Shown in pieces: positions 36,391 to 49,784 of a DNA stretch of 64,000 bases; position 1 is the stretch's first letter, and each line of letters opens with the position of its first letter. The translations under genes were made by a program, and so were the position numbers. The notes beneath the pieces are model-generated. The model searched no databases. It was given only the letters and a program-made list of their open reading frames with translations, and had not been told where the DNA came from. This stretch comes from Ceratothoa steindachneri (Eukaryota > Arthropoda > Malacostraca > Isopoda > Cymothoidae). Location of the stretch: NCBI GenBank assembly GCA_963969495.1, contig OZ018328.1, positions 6,547,331 to 6,611,330 on the forward strand, read 5' to 3'.

Positions 36391-36731
36391 AGAATATGGG
36401 AGGGGTAGCCCAGTGGAACTCGCTAGGCCTTGCCTCTCAGAGATTTTGGCCCATCGAGACGTTCTCGCTTTCGACTCTGTCTGGATCGACTGTTGGACAT
36501 TTCGGAGCGCGGGCCCCTCTAACGAGAAGGCGGCGCAGCCGCTGGCTTACTAATCAACTTGCCCGAGGGCGACTCAGAGGAAGGGGGAAGCTTCAATACT
36601 CGTAGTCCTAGGAGGTGACACTGAGAAAACAGAGGGGATGAGTTTATGTTTAGAGGTGAAGTTGCCAAAGGGCGTCTCGAGAAATGTTAAAGGGAAAAAA
36701 CCCTTTAAAAATAGAGTGTAGTTTGTTGTGT
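36391..36731. other. Unassigned GC-rich sequence
   Basis: GTAGCCCAGTGGAACTC at about 36407 looks like a tRNA A-box stretch, but no B box is visible at the proper distance. Confidence 0.3.
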
Positions 36732-37340
36732 TGTCGTGGCTCTCGTCTATCCAAACACCAAGGTTGGGCGAGGTTCAACTCCCTGGACAAGGATCTACAA
36801 TTTAGAACGAGTAAAGCAACAGTACTTCAAGATTAATAAAAGTCTACCGGGTACATTGGTGTCGGGAGACATCATTGGCAGCAGTAGTTTTACCTCTGCA
36901 CCAACGTCCACCTCCTTGCGTAGAGAAGAGACGTTATAAGAGGTGGCAAAAAGAGGGGGGGAAATTGGAATTATCTCGAAGAGTTAAACTCAGTTTCTCG
37001 AAACTTAGTTCGGTCAACTAGGTACATTCGGCCTGGGCGGACACGCAGCACCTACACAACAGAGTCATTCACTGACCTAAATGGGCCACCGCGATGAGTT
37101 GTCTTCTCCATTACCTTCATGATATTACACCGCAGAACATGACATTCATTCTACAGAAAGGAACGAGCCTCAGCCCGCGGCTGGTGACAGGTAAGCTCGT
37201 GGATGTAAAAGTTACTAAGAATTTTCGGCTCTAAGGAAGCGGCTGTCAAATGGTGACGACTTTTCGAAAAAACACGAAAAATGAGAGGGAATTGAAAGAA
37301 CGTTTGAGAAGGGACTGAATATAGTGGATTCACTAAGTTT
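36732..37340 (-). mobile_element. Possible truncated antisense LTR
   Basis: TGTCGTGGCTC at 36732 is the reverse complement of the CCACGACA end seen in solo LTR 4, and a G run near 36950 resembles the antisense LTR 3. I could not find a second boundary or a target duplication. It may be truncated by the Penelope-like element that follows. Low confidence. Confidence 0.3.
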
Positions 37341-37668
37341 AATAATAAATAACTTAGGCTAGAAAATAAAATATACAGACTTAGCCAAAATTATGGGGCA
37401 GGTATGAAAAAGTGCAGAACATGATTGAAACTCATTTATTTCATACTTGACATAATACAAATAAACATTTTTACGTATATTCTATAAATAATAAATATTT
37501 GATGAGATTGTATGTTTTTTTCATTTAATTTTTTGAATTTCTTTTATCTACTTCGGATCGATCAATGCCCTATTTCTAATCATCGGATGTGGATTATGTA
37601 CGCTTTTTTATCTTCTCCATTCTGCTTTTCAGAACTTAGTCGAAGGTTTCTTTTATTACAATTTGTAA
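37341..37668. other. AT-rich unassigned sequence
   Basis: AT-rich lead-in to the PLE coding region. It may contain unrecognised decayed PLE sequence. Confidence 0.35.
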
Positions 37669-38379
37669 GGAACCCAGATTAAACTCAATTCTCCCTTTAA
37701 AAATTCGGCTTTTAATAGAGCCTACCATATATGCTCTAACTGGATATGGTTTCATGAAGAACTGACTTATTTAAAGGATTTCTTCAAATTTAATTATTAC
37801 CCCGATTTCATCTTCGACCAGTTAGTATCAAAATTTCTCTCCGAAATATACTATCCTCAACCCTTACTTACTACTGTTTCTAAACAGAAGGTTTTCATTA
37901 AACTACCCTATCTCGAGCATTTAACATCAGAGTTCAACAAGCTCCTTCAATCTACCCTCAACAACCATTTCCCTCAATGCCAATTCATTTGTATAAATTC
38001 CAACCCTGTATCGTTAAATTCCTTTTTCCTCCATAAGGAGCCAATCCCTTTGGACTTGCGATCCTGTATAATTTACAATTATACATGTACGACCTGCCAC
38101 AGTCGTTATGTAGGCCAAACTGGCTTACAACTCAAATGCAGGATCGAGAAGCACTTGGGTTTGTCTCATAGGACTGGTATTCGCATTTCTAAACCTGAAG
38201 CCTCTTCCACCAGGCAACATTGAGAGTATCACCATCATCCTCTTAATTCTAATTCATTTACTATATTATCTTTAGCCTTAACTTCTCTAGATTTGAAAAT
38301 CTTAGAGTCACTATATATCATTAAAATAAATCCAAACCTAAATAATTACTCCTCCTCAATTAAACTATTCACAATATAA
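37669..38379 (+). pseudogene. Penelope-like element 1: RT C-terminus and GIY-YIG endonuclease
   Basis: An open frame of 236 codons is broken only by TGA at 38221. It carries NRAYHICSNWIWFHEE, then FIKLPYLEHL, then EPIPLDLRSCIIYNYTC, then TTCHSRYVGQTGLQL and IEKHLGLSHRTG. This is the Penelope order: RT thumb, LPY linker, then a GIY-YIG nuclease with CxxC and YVGQTG. The segment ends with TAA at 38377. It is 5'-truncated, with no RT catalytic motif upstream. Its good preservation makes it one of the youngest coding elements here. It is followed by a 3' tail with a hairpin motif and then a long TA array. Confidence 0.85.
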
Positions 38380-38892
38380 CCAACCAACACTTCAATAGAT
38401 TAACTAACCAACCGACCAAATTTCGTTAGTAGTTTTATATGTTTAGTTAGTTGATTTCTCAACTCCCACGATAAAGGTTAGTCACTTTGTTCATTTTGAT
38501 TTATTTTCGGGGTTTTTGTTGTTTTTTACAATTTAATATAATAAGTTATTTTTTGTTTACTCCAGTAACTTTTAATATGTGATATTCGAGTCTGTTTATG
38601 TTATAATTTCACTTTCTATTATTTTTTTTTTAAATCACACTGGGTAGTATTATTTAATTCTATATATTGTTATTAGTTTTTACTTTAATTTTAATAATTT
38701 TCAATTTTATTATTCTAACTTGCCTTCTTCCGCTTTTTTAGCCATTATTTAATGCATTCTTTTAACTGTTATCAATTAATGTTCCTTCCCCTTCTCATTA
38801 GTCGACATAGTCGCTGAAGATGGTCCTAGTGAAGGTCCGAAACGTCCGGCCAATGAATGATTAGTGTAATCTCCTGGGTCTTCATATTCCTG
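38380..38892 (+). mobile_element. 3' tail of Penelope-like element 1 with hairpin-CGAAAC motif
   Basis: AT-rich tail. At 38811-38850 CTGAAGA is followed by a hairpin with arms GGTCC/GGTCC (central U-U) and loop TAGTGAA, then CGAAACGTCCGG. CTGANGA and GAAAC flanking a stem are the core parts of hammerhead ribozymes, which are known from PLE terminal repeats. The match is imperfect, so I call it hammerhead-like only. Confidence 0.55.
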
Positions 38893-40199
<1,307 letters not shown>

Positions 40200-41070
40200 T
40201 TTTCTGTTTCCAAAGTGGGGATTCCAGTCTAAAAGACGGACCAAAAGAAGGTCTTCCAAAAGAGTTTGATTCCGAAGAGTTGGAAGTCGTTGTCACAGCA
40301 AATCCTCCTATAACTTCTACGGAACTCGCAGGTTAATTTAACGTAACCCATACGACTGTCCTACGCCAACTGTAAAAGATTGGAAAGGTCCCTGTGATTG
40401 GAAAGTAGATCCTGCACGAACTGTCCACAGCGAATCTGCATCAGCTTGTTGGTTGGTTGCTGTGATTCATTGCTTTCACGATATCTTCAGGCCCCATGTT
40501 TGGGCAGGCTTGTTATTGGTGAATAAGAAGTGGTTCCTTTATCATAACGTTGACCGTCACCTTTCCTGGATTAGTTGAGGAAGTAGAATTTCTGAACAAC
40601 CGAGAGGATGACTTCATTAAAAAAAAGATCATGTTGAGTGTATTGTGGGATATTAGACGAATTGTCCATTACAAACTGTTAGACAACAGTCAAACACTTA
40701 ATGCTAATCTTTATTGCAATCAACTTCGTCGTTTGAAAGCCGTTTTGACCCAAATGCGGCCCTCCTTAGTCAACAGAAGGGGTGTTATTCTCCATCAAGA
40801 TAATGCCTGTCCTCATACAGCTAGGATGATCAAAGATCTCTTGGAGGATCTCGATTGGGATATATTACTTCATCCTCCAAATTCTCCTGACCTTTCTCCT
40901 TCTGATCATTACTTCTTTAGCGAATTACAGAACCATTCGGATGGTCTTAGGTCGATATCGAGAGAAGAGGTTGAAAACGAGTTGGATTCATATTTTGCAT
41001 CAAAACCCAAAGGATTTTATAAGCGTGCTAATTATAAGCTTGTTGACAAATGAAATGAGGTTCTAGAAAG
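40200..41070 (+). pseudogene. Mariner transposase pseudogene (DD34D)
   Basis: Frameshifted N-terminal HTH region: TANPPITSTELAG, then NVTHTTVLRQL, then IGKVPV. After shifts, a 167-codon frame has IMLSVLWDIRRIVHYKLLDN, LYCNQLRRLKAVL, RRGVILHQDNACPHTA and HPPNSPDLSPSDHYFF. Exactly 34 residues separate the second and third catalytic Asp, as in mariner. KGFYKRANYKLV follows. Mariner transposase excises and reinserts the element at TA. A stop right after KLVDK cuts the C-terminus short, and the N-terminal half is broken, so it is inactive. Confidence 0.85.
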
Positions 41071-41198
41071 AAATTAAGGTTATGGTATGATTAGATATTT
41101 TCATAGTCATAATTATAATTGCTTAGAATAATATCTGGCATGGTGGGGCCTGGTAGCATACCCGTCGGCTATATGCAAGAAAGGTTTGGTCCTTTTCC

Positions 41199-42040
41199 TC
41201 AAAAGATGCCTCTATTAAGGATCAATTCCAGATGTTGGCCAATAGTGTTTATACTTTTGTAGTCGGAAGAGGGTATCATGCATTCAGGTCTCCCATTAGT
41301 AGTATTGGTCTCCAGGGTGGGATTATTTAGGGGAAGTTGTGAATTGGAGATAATTCGCTTATAAGGTTGGTAGTAGGTTCCTGCAACTATGAGTGGAGTG
41401 AGCTGGGTATCAATTTCTAACGCCATACCTGTTGTTTTTTCCACTTCTTTCCGCTCTTTGTATTTTATACCTTTCTTGATGACCATGGATGTTCTATCGA
41501 ATCTTTCTTTTGCTAGAAATTTTCACCATTACGACATAATTGTGTATCTTGTGGTAATTATTACGCTCATCTTTTCCCTCTTTCACAAATAATTATAATC
41601 TGAGGGTTTAATTTGCTAAATAGGTTTCAGTATGTTGGGTTTTTTCCACACCAGCCGTTAATGTTGAGCTGTAGAATACAAAATTTTAGGTCAATTCCAT
41701 ATTTATCAATAATTTATGGGCGAGTTTGGCTTTTGATTTTTTTTACTTCTTGATCTATTTCTTGCTTTTTTCTACTAGACCCTTTCGGTCTAGTGTCAAG
41801 TCTCGTTTTTTTAAAGCTAGCCATTACTGATTTCCTTTAAGATTTCATTCTTGATTGTCCTGTAGTCTTCTTTTCTTTTATTCCTGGACGATACCCTTTC
41901 GTTTTTGTTTTCTGGGTAATCAGATGGTTTCGTTAGTGCAAATTTTCAAGTTGAAATTTGGGGCTTCATATTTGCAGTGAGTATCAGTGTTTTTAGGGTC
42001 TTCATTTGGTCACTTTGTTCCTTTTCGGATATTTTCATTT
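41199..42040 (-). pseudogene. LINE remnant: ORF1 C-terminus and start of endonuclease (Nimb/I-like)
   Basis: At about 42040-41780 the minus strand reads a Lys/Glu-rich coiled-coil-like ORF1 tail (KMKISEKEQSDQMKTLKTLI). At 41486-41199 MVIKKGIKYKERKEV, GMALEIDTQ and IVAGTYYQPYK resemble the first half of an APE-type endonuclease. It may be the continuation of the ORF1 remnant at 44110-44660 (same strand, correct order), separated by about 2 kb of other sequence. The similarity is modest. Confidence 0.42.
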
Positions 42041-42042
42041 TT

Positions 42043-42057
42043 AGTCGCGTGCACGCG
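42043..42057. mobile_element. Possible MITE relic: two terminal arms fused
   Basis: AGTCGCGTGCACGCG equals the left arm AGTCGCGTG joined directly to the start of the right arm CACGCG of the MITE family, preceded by the same TTTTT flank. It forms the 12-base palindrome CGCGTGCACGCG. This could be a deletion product that kept only the arms, or chance. Confidence 0.4.
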
Positions 42058-44100
42058 TAGGACGAGGCCCCTCCATGTTTTGTAATCACACGTTCGTCTT
42101 TGACCGCTCCAATGTCAGCCAGCTTTAAAATTATGTCTTTTATGAAGTAGTCCACTAGCTTCCTCTCGTAAGCCACTCCTTTCACGATGTTCATGCTAGA
42201 CTGCAGCGTCACAATCACTTCACCGGCGAACCAATAAATGCCCGAGGGCACTAATCAAGACCTCCTCGCAGGGATCTGACGGATTCGCCAGAAAGCTCCC
42301 GCCCGAGAAAGGGAATCACGCTAGCTAAAGCTCTCATCTGATGGATCATGTTGCCCTTAGGTAACATGCTGCCATCAGTGGAGAGAATAACGAGTAAGCG
42401 TTTAAAACTAGTGGGCTTGGAAATGCCAGGTAACCTCTGAATGAGGGGCCCCGATGTAATCTACTCTCCGCTCTGCGCACTTTTGGTCTTAGTCTGGGAC
42501 TACCCACACGAAGGAGAACCAGAGCCGGACGTGCCGATCTTGGCTTGGTCGCATACCGAAACGGCAGCGGCCCCGTGGCTCCCGCGGAGGGAGAGGTGCC
42601 ACGAGTCTTTTTTGTCTATTTCTTTTCTTTTTAGGAGAGGAGGGGGGGGAATGAACCTGCTTCTCACCTCCGCCAACGAGAGTTCTTAGGCCAGATGGAC
42701 CGGCCAGGGCAACACCCTTCTCTGAAATGGACAAGGTCTTGGCTGTCACAGGGGCACCAGCTAGGGGAGGAGATCCCTCCTCTCTTTATAAGGCCTCGGG
42801 GGCCCAAGCAGTCTGAGGAGGACCTTGGACAGGGGCGGAGTCGGGTTCAGTGCTTGGTACCGCACCCAGGTTCGATCCCATGGAAGATCCTACTATCTGG
42901 GGCTGGGTCACTTCAGGGAACAAGTCCATCTCAGGGCGGCCTCCATGTGGCCATTTCCCTAAGACATCCTGGATCTCCCTCGAGGTACCTTTTGCCCCCG
43001 ACCGGCATACGTAGGGGAAGAGAGGGGGGCACGTACCGTGACCCCCTGCAGAATCTTAACGTGTGTCGGACGTTAGGGGGCACGGACCAACGGGCTATGC
43101 CGTCCCTTGCCTCCCTAAGGGTGTTCGCCCCATCGACCCATTCCTACCGGGAGCGGTCAATTTTGGGTCGCCTGCCTTTCTTGACAGTCCCTGGGGAAAG
43201 GAAAGTAGGACTGCCGCTTGAAAGAGGGAGTCGCCCGAGGGTGCCATTGGAGAATGGGGTGATAGGCAGTCCCCTACACCCGCAGACCTAGGAGAGGAAT
43301 AAGCTTCTTCTCCGGTTGAAGAGTTTTGGAGGGTCCCTTGCGAAAAAAAGGAGGGCTCCATTTTTCAGTGAAGATGACGGAAGGCGTCTCCGGCCAAGGT
43401 CGAGAGGAAAGTAGAAGGGGAGTATTATTATTATTTTAAACTCATCATTGGGCATGGTGACCTTATTAGTGCCACGGGACGCAGACGCTCAACACCCCAC
43501 GCAGTAGCCCGCTCTGCGAGAGGTGAACACGGGGCCGAAATAGCCAACTGCTGCTATTTGAAGCCATTCCCCCGGCCTAGTGGCTTGGCAGCCCATCGGC
43601 ATGGCGTCTTCACCTTAGGCACGATGTAAAATCGCTAGAGAGTGAAAAGAGAAAGAAATGGGATGTGAGGATGGTGAAGGTTGGGGTGAAGCAGGTTGCT
43701 AAAAAATTATCACCCCAAACCGGAGATCAGGGGTGAGGGGATGTTGTTCCCTCCCCCCTCAGCCCCAATCTGGGTTGGTTGAGTAAGAGGAAGCTAGTCG
43801 GCGTCTAGCAGGTGAAATTAGAGGAAGATCAGAGAAAGTTGTGGGAGAGGTTGTATGGAAAGTCAGGAAGCAGGGTATGAAGACAGGATGTCAGAAAGAA
43901 GAAGAGGCTAAGCTGGGGCAAGACGGAGCGCTGAGTCCCGTCAGCAAATCGCCTTGCCCATTAAGGGGTGAAGAATTGTGGAACGCGTTCCCGGCCGCCA
44001 GATGTTAGCAACTTAAGCATATAAAAAGCATGTTAGTATTTCTTGGCCGGTTTCTTCGGTGCTGATGAAGTTAACATTTGAATTCATTCAATTCTTTGAT
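42058..44100. other. GC-rich block, no firm identity
   Basis: Contains a 198-codon Pro/Gly/Arg-rich plus-strand frame (42695-43291) and overlapping minus frames. On minus near 42250-42440 a peptide with LLVILSTDGSMLPKGNMIHQ and MRALASV weakly recalls the region after the RT in some DIRS/Gypsy-like elements (VPGGR.RMR.LQ). I do not trust it. The block lies between two same-strand LINE pieces and may be an insertion. Confidence 0.3.
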
Positions 44101-44109
44101 GGATGCTTT

Positions 44110-44660
44110 TGTGATGCTATTGTTTGTCTTTTTTTTGGCTTAATTGTTGTCCCTTTCTATCTTTTCCATTATTATTTTCTTCTAGGGACATGCCATGGCC
44201 ATAGTCCCGCGTGAACCTCCAAAATTTAGGCAATTTTTGTCTCCTTTTATGCATTCTCTCTAGACATGACCAGTTAGTTCCCATTGTGAGTCCTTCTTGA
44301 TATCCTTGATTGGACAATTCTAGTATATACCAGTTAAAGCACGATTGAACGTTTGGGTATTTTTCTCTTTCAACATTCTCTGGGTGTGTTCTCATATGAA
44401 ATGGGAAGAAGTCCGTTGTCCTTTATTCTTTTGGCCATTTCCGAAGTACCGCATACTCCTGTTTTTTCTGGTTGCCGAATTTGATAATTTCAACAATCTT
44501 GATATCTTTGCTCCTGCTTTCGAGTTCTGTTGCCAACTCTTTTTTGGTGTGCGATCCAACCCGTGCGTGGATCTTCCTGCAAATTAGTGACCGGCTAGCT
44601 CTAATTTGGAGCAAGCCAAGCCAAGTATCTTTAAGGCCGTAAATCATTTTGAGGGAACGT
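44110..44660 (-). pseudogene. LINE ORF1 remnant with zinc-knuckle region (Nimb/I-like)
   Basis: Minus-strand frames give LATELESRSKDIKIVEIIKF, then FHMRTHPENVEREKYPNVQS, then CFNWYILE and a decayed Cys-poor knuckle stretch. In family members this part reads KDEIE...VEEVIKF, MNIPP.QIE...Y.P...CF.CY, then CCHC knuckles. The Cys losses (for example CFNWY in place of CF.CY) show decay. Confidence 0.55.
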
Positions 44661-44929
44661 GTGTCTCCACATCTTCTGCCTTGTGAACGATAGTTACAAA
44701 TCCGTTAGGTACGCCCAATAATTTCACCTCTTTTTGGTTTCCCATGATATAATTTGGAGTGGGACCCTTTTACAGTCATCCTTATTGATGGTTTGGTGAC
44801 TTGGGCTTCCTTAACTCCCTTCGTCGAAGAATCTCCTGTAGAGTTATTTGGTGGGCTCAATAAGATGCACTAGTATACAGGAGTGGAAGGGGTTATTATA
44901 GAGTAATATTCTTTCTTTTCATTTTCTCA
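44661..44929. other. Unassigned, possibly upstream ORF1 sequence
   Basis: No confident similarity seen. Confidence 0.3.
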
Positions 44930-45260
44930 AGATGATGGAAACAGGAGCTATCTCCAATCAGTCCCTAATCCGGGGTATTTCTTGCGATTAAGATAAAATG
45001 GCGAATTAGATTTTTGTTTAAAATTTGGTCTCTCTAATCAGTCTGACCGGCAAAGGAAACAGGAGGTAACTCCAATCAGGCCATGCTTTTTGTATGCTTG
45101 TCAGATTCCAAATATTGGTATAACTTTTGAAACCGACTGTGTTTTGTTTAAGCAATCTCTGGCCAAGGAAATAAGAGGTGTCTCCAATGAGTCCTTATAC
45201 CAGCAAAGGAAACAGAAAATATCTCCAATAAACCCTTGGGCCTTGTGCACTTTCGGTTCC
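44930..45260. repeat. Degenerate tandem or dispersed short repeat
   Basis: The phrase GCAAAGGAAACAGGAGGTAA followed by CTCCAATCAG, with variants, recurs four to five times at spacings of about 60-90 bases. Confidence 0.6.
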
Positions 45261-46905
45261 AAAGTCCCTTAGCCATACACATTTTTTCTCTAGTTAAAAT
45301 TTGCAAATTTACTTTTATCTGATAGCTTTACTGCGAATAACATCTAAGAGTCTTTCCGATGAAGCTTGATACTATTCTTTGTTGTTTTTATAGGTAAGAA
45401 TCGGGGCTAGTGTTCACTCTTGTGAAAGAGCTGGATGAATTGATCAGAGCTGGTGCGCTAGGTGTTTAGATCGGGAGCCATCACTTTGATCAACACGGTA
45501 GCAATGATCTTCAAGCGACGAAGAACCTGATTTCTTCTGAAGATGGTATTGTTTTTGACCAGTATTTTTCTTGTGATTTATTGGTTGTGCTGCGCATTAT
45601 TGTAATTTGATTTTACCTTCCAGGTGCATTGTCAAGCGGCGGCTGAGACTAGTAGTGCACCGATGTAGTGGTTGCTGGGATGAATCCTACAGTCCTCATG
45701 GGGACATTGGAATTTGTACACCACATTAGTAGTCTTTAAGTTGCATTGCTTGGCTGCGAGGTTGGTATTTCATCAGAAGATTGCTGAAAGTTAGGTTCTC
45801 GGAATAGATTCTTAGGCATCAGTCAAAATCTGCTGGAGTAGCCATTGGTGATTAAGTAAGATGTTTGGAAAATATGCCACCAGCGTTTATCGAAAAGGAA
45901 CTATCGAAGAGAGACTTTAACAGCTTTTGCTTCATAATCTAAAGAGTTTTATTCAACAAGCATAGTGATCGGATAGAAAGTTCCCTCATGTGTATTAGTC
46001 CTAGTAGCAATTTATGTACATCAGTTGCTCCTTTGGTAGAAAGCAATTATGATTGCACGAGCTTTCTTCAGGATGTCCATTGCAAATACAATAAAAAAAA
46101 TGATAAAGTTTCCGCTTCAGTTACTCTGCGATCTTATCGATTGTTTCAGTGAGAATGCTACACTGGGGTGAGAATAGTACTTTTCACTTGGCTAATAATA
46201 TGATAGGCAAGTGGTTGGTTGGTCGATTAAGTTTGTGCGAGGGTAAATTAGTCGGAATTGGGTCTCGAAAATAACTTTGATTTTTACACCGACGAAAATA
46301 TCTCAACTCAGAGACATTTTGGCAGTTTCGTCAATGGTACAGATATTTATAATTATTTCGCTAAATAATTTGTCTCTGCGAAAACTTTTGGATGTAGCTG
46401 TACATCATCCACATATATTTTATTGCCTAATGGAAAGTTCGTGTGTCTGGATGACAACACATCAATCCTAATTTTATATTTAACCATTCTTTCACACTTC
46501 CTTCTCATTCGCTAACTTCATTTGTCGTTTCTTCTTTCACGCTCTGACTTTACTAACACCGAATACCGTAGATGAAGAGGTATATTTCACACTCCCTAAC
46601 ACACACCTACTAACCAATTTACACACACCAACCAATTTAACTACCACTCCAGCTGTTTGTCGAATCCATAAAAAAATATGTGATTAATTTAAATCTCTAA
46701 GTCGGATTTCATCGAATTTTATGCGTGAAATCTGAGCAAATCATTTCATATCGCAGGTTTAGACTGCTTCGCTAGAGTCCAATCTGGTATTTCCGCAGAT
46801 TTATGGCCTATAAATTAAAAGCAAGAGTAATTTTTTTTTAAAGGAGATATAACTTAATTTTACGTGGTCTTCCCAAGGTCTGACCTGGCAGGGCATGGTA
46901 TATAT
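45261..46905. other. Unassigned sequence
   Basis: Long stretch without recognisable coding, RNA or repeat content. Confidence 0.35.
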
Positions 46906-46910
46906 AACAC

Positions 46911-47250
46911 AGTGGTTCTTACACTCTTTTTAGCCCCGATATCCCAAAGTTCAAATCCAAGTCAAATATTAGCCTTCTACTCCCAACTTTTAACTTTTCA
47001 TTTCCTGTAAAAAAGAGAAAACAGCTGAATTCTATGGATCTTTATTTTCAGTAAATAAATGAATAAAGCAGTGTACATTACATTATTGTACATTTTTCCA
47101 CATTACATTATTGTTGCACAACACTACTTGTGTTCACTCATCATGATTTATTTCGACTGTGAGATGCATGGGTGTTGTGCCCCTCTTTTTTCGAAGCAAC
47201 CAAAGCATCAATTATTGGGCGCAACAGAGCCAGGCTGCTTTTTTTTGATA
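46911..47250 (+). mobile_element. hAT-type terminal sequence (candidate)
   Basis: CAGTGGTTCTTACACTC resembles a hAT terminus (compare the terminus at 48298). No transposase or second terminus is recognised. Confidence 0.35.
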
Positions 47251-47312
47251 CCCCTAAGAACCGGTTTGGATACCCCTAAGAACCGGTTTCGATACCCCCT
47301 TGGGCCTATAAC
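47251..47312. repeat. ~24-bp tandem duplication
   Basis: GATACCCCTAAGAACCGGTT occurs twice in tandem, followed by a partial third GATACCCCC. Confidence 0.85.
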
Positions 47313-47444
47313 ATTACTTAAAAGTATAACATCAGATAAAGGATGTCAATGATAAAATTAAGTTGGTCCTGAGAAGTAATCTTCTACAGAAGCAAGAAAT
47401 GATCGTAGTGATAAACGAACTAAACTAGTGATATTAGTAAGTTA

Positions 47445-47872
47445 GTTAGTCAGCGCCAATCCTTCCATGATACTGGGAGGATCCCCGACCGAGAGCCCCA
47501 GGGGCCAGTCCTCTTTTGGGGAGAGGTGCCAGGAAGTATTTTGTTTTGACACCAAACAGCGTTCAGGTGCCTTCGTCACCTCAGGGAAGTGGGACCTGTT
47601 CCGCGTCAGAGGTACGTGGATATAGATACCCATCGGTGGGAATCCTTGGAACAGAGAGTGTGTGTGCGAAGGCGGGAGAGAAAAGAAAGCAGTAAGGTGA
47701 GAGGTGTAAGATCTACCCACCCGAAAACGGGGTGAGCAAAGCGCGTCAACCAATTGGTAGCCAGATCTGTATGTGTGCTGTCGTTTGTATCCGCTCATGC
47801 CGGGATTCGGGATCGAACCCGGTACCGCGACGTTGAGAGGCCAACGCCGTATCCACTCGGCTAGCATGAGGT
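47445..47872 (-). mobile_element. tRNA-derived SINE, longer copy
   Basis: The minus-strand head has acceptor-like arms CTCATGC/GCATGAG, A box TAGCCGAGTGG (47853-47863) and B box GGTTCGATCCC (47809-47819), all tRNA-like. The body shares GTAAGATCTAC and GGCTACCAAT blocks with the SINE at 8230-8428. It ends near GCTGACTAACTAAC. It has an internal RNA polymerase III promoter and no coding role. Confidence 0.8.
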
Positions 47873-48297
47873 CTGAACTAGTGATGTTCTAAAAGGCCTT
47901 TCTCAGGAAGGCGCGGATTGTGTCTACTTTTAAGGACAACACAGAGGGTGGATAAAATTTGCTGGTACTCCGATGTATTTGATTTAAATTGGATTGGAGC
48001 GCTGAAAAGGGATCTACACAATGAACACTGAAAAGGGATATAGTTAATGAACCTTGACAAAGGACTCTACTTAATGAGGCGTACTCATGTTTTATTTTCA
48101 TTTTTGTGAATGTATTTATCAGAGCTTATCTATATGATTTACAAATATAATCACAATATTTCAGCACTTAATTTTGAAATGTTTTGATGGAAATATAATT
48201 GTGAAACAGCAATTTTAAAATTATGAAGTAAAGTACAATTTAAAGAGAGATACACTGTAATATAGATTTAACAATGAAAATTGTGGTTACTCTAAAC
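47873..48297. other. AT-rich spacer
   Basis: No features beyond short AAAAGG-type repeats near 48000-48060 (two CTGAAAAGGGAT phrases). Confidence 0.35.
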
Positions 48298-49784
48298 CAG
48301 TGGTTCCCAAACTTTATTGGTTGAGACTCTCAATACAAACTTGGCGAGCCTAAAAGCGTCGTTTTAATATATTAGTTATTTAGATTTTTATATATTTTTA
48401 TTCAATAAACTTCAATCAATTTAAAATAGGATAAAATAAAAAAGACATTTTCATGAAAATGAGATTTTATTCTTCACATTTATTACAAGTCAATTTTAGT
48501 TAAAGAAACTTCAAAATAGAATACTGTAAGAAACAAATGATATAAATTAAGAATGGAGGAACTTTTGACAAGGGAAAATTTAAATGTTTTCCTAAACTCG
48601 GTTGTTATCATAAAAATGCTTAATTTTTTTAGTAAGACATTTAAGTTGGGTCTTACGTTGAAGGTTAGAGCAAAACGTAATTCATGGTGTGGATCCAAGC
48701 GGTTCCTTGATCTATTTTTTGATAGTAACAATACTTGAAAACCAGTGTCCACAAAGGGCATGTTGTTGAAAAACGAAGACTAGCCTTTTCCGCTTCCCGA
48801 GTCAGATGGGGCTTATCTTTGATTTGGGTTCGGAAATTTTGAATGCTGGATATTTCCAGTGTTGTTTCTGGCACTTGATTTTGCTAAAGGTCTATTATAA
48901 TTTCTCCTTGAAAGTCTGGAATATCTGTTCAAACTTCTTTGACGTTCGCACTGAAAACATTCCTGATCCAGCTATTCTTCTTGACATTGACGTTTGCTGG
49001 AGAACATCTGTCCCTTTGTTCGTGAATGTTGTTACAACATATCACTTAGTTCTGGAAAGGCTGCAGTTTTTCTTTTAGCTAACTTTTCTCACCAATGACT
49101 AACTTTTCTCTTTAATGGGACGATCTTTTCACCGATGTCCACTGTGGTATCATTTCGGCTTTGCATGACTGCATTTATTTCTTTCAGGTGCTTGAAGATG
49201 TTATACAAATATACAAGACTTGCCAGCCAAGTAAAATCTTTAATTAAATCTATCAGTGCATGTTTTTTCTCACACAGAAATCTCTCAATTTCAGATTTTG
49301 GTTTAATAACTCTGGAAGAGAATCTTTCCTCGAGATAGCCAACGGACATCAGAATGGAACAGGATGGATGTCTTGGTGATGTGATCTTATATCATCATAT
49401 CATTTAGAACTGAATGTAAGTCACCTTGCAAACGTTAAGAAGCACGATTATGATGATGTAAAAAAAAGAGTGAATTATTATGACATCAGACTTTTATGCT
49501 TTAATGCGAGGAACAAAAAGCAGAGGGCTTCTCATCATTGATGAAGCTCCATCAGTACACAGGACAAAACATTTCAACCAGTCTAGATCAAGTTTCTTGA
49601 AAAAAATGTTGGTCATATTCAAAATGTTCTTCACAAGTCATAGTGCTTGATAAGGCATTGCAGAAGAGAAATTCCCATGGAATGTAATCTTCTCTGTACC
49701 TTACATAAACCATCAGTTGAGCGTGTCATGCAGTATCCACAGACTCATTCGTCTACAAAGACGATTGCCCTGTAGGTTGTTTTT
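48298..49784 (-). pseudogene. hAT transposase (ZBED/SCAND3-like), C-terminal part and 3' terminus
   Basis: The terminus CAGTGGTTCCCAAAC is at 48298. Reading minus from 49770 with frameshifts: AIVFVDESVDTA (first catalytic Asp region), HAQLMVYVRY, EEFLFCN-like, CTDGASSMM (second Asp region), then FTWLASLVYLYNIFKHLKEI followed by NAVMQSRNDT, and finally KNRSRNRLDPHHELRFALT. This is the order of hAT transposases of the ZBED5/SCAND3 type. Multiple stops are present. The matching N-terminal part lies at 53870-54370 on the same strand, with a MITE inserted between, so this is one split element. Confidence 0.8.

Noticed and set aside
36400..36470. tRNA-derived SINE head (GTAGCCCAGTGG)
   Set aside because: No B box at the expected distance and no SINE body shared with other copies.
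42695..43291. 198-codon frame as a real gene
   Set aside because: No recognisable domain, Pro/Arg/Gly-rich composition typical of GC-rich non-coding DNA, and open frames on the opposite strand too. Kept only as a note in the block.
47790..47872. A functional tRNA gene
   Set aside because: The A and B boxes are good, but the anticodon arm does not give a proper seven-base loop and the unit continues into a SINE body.
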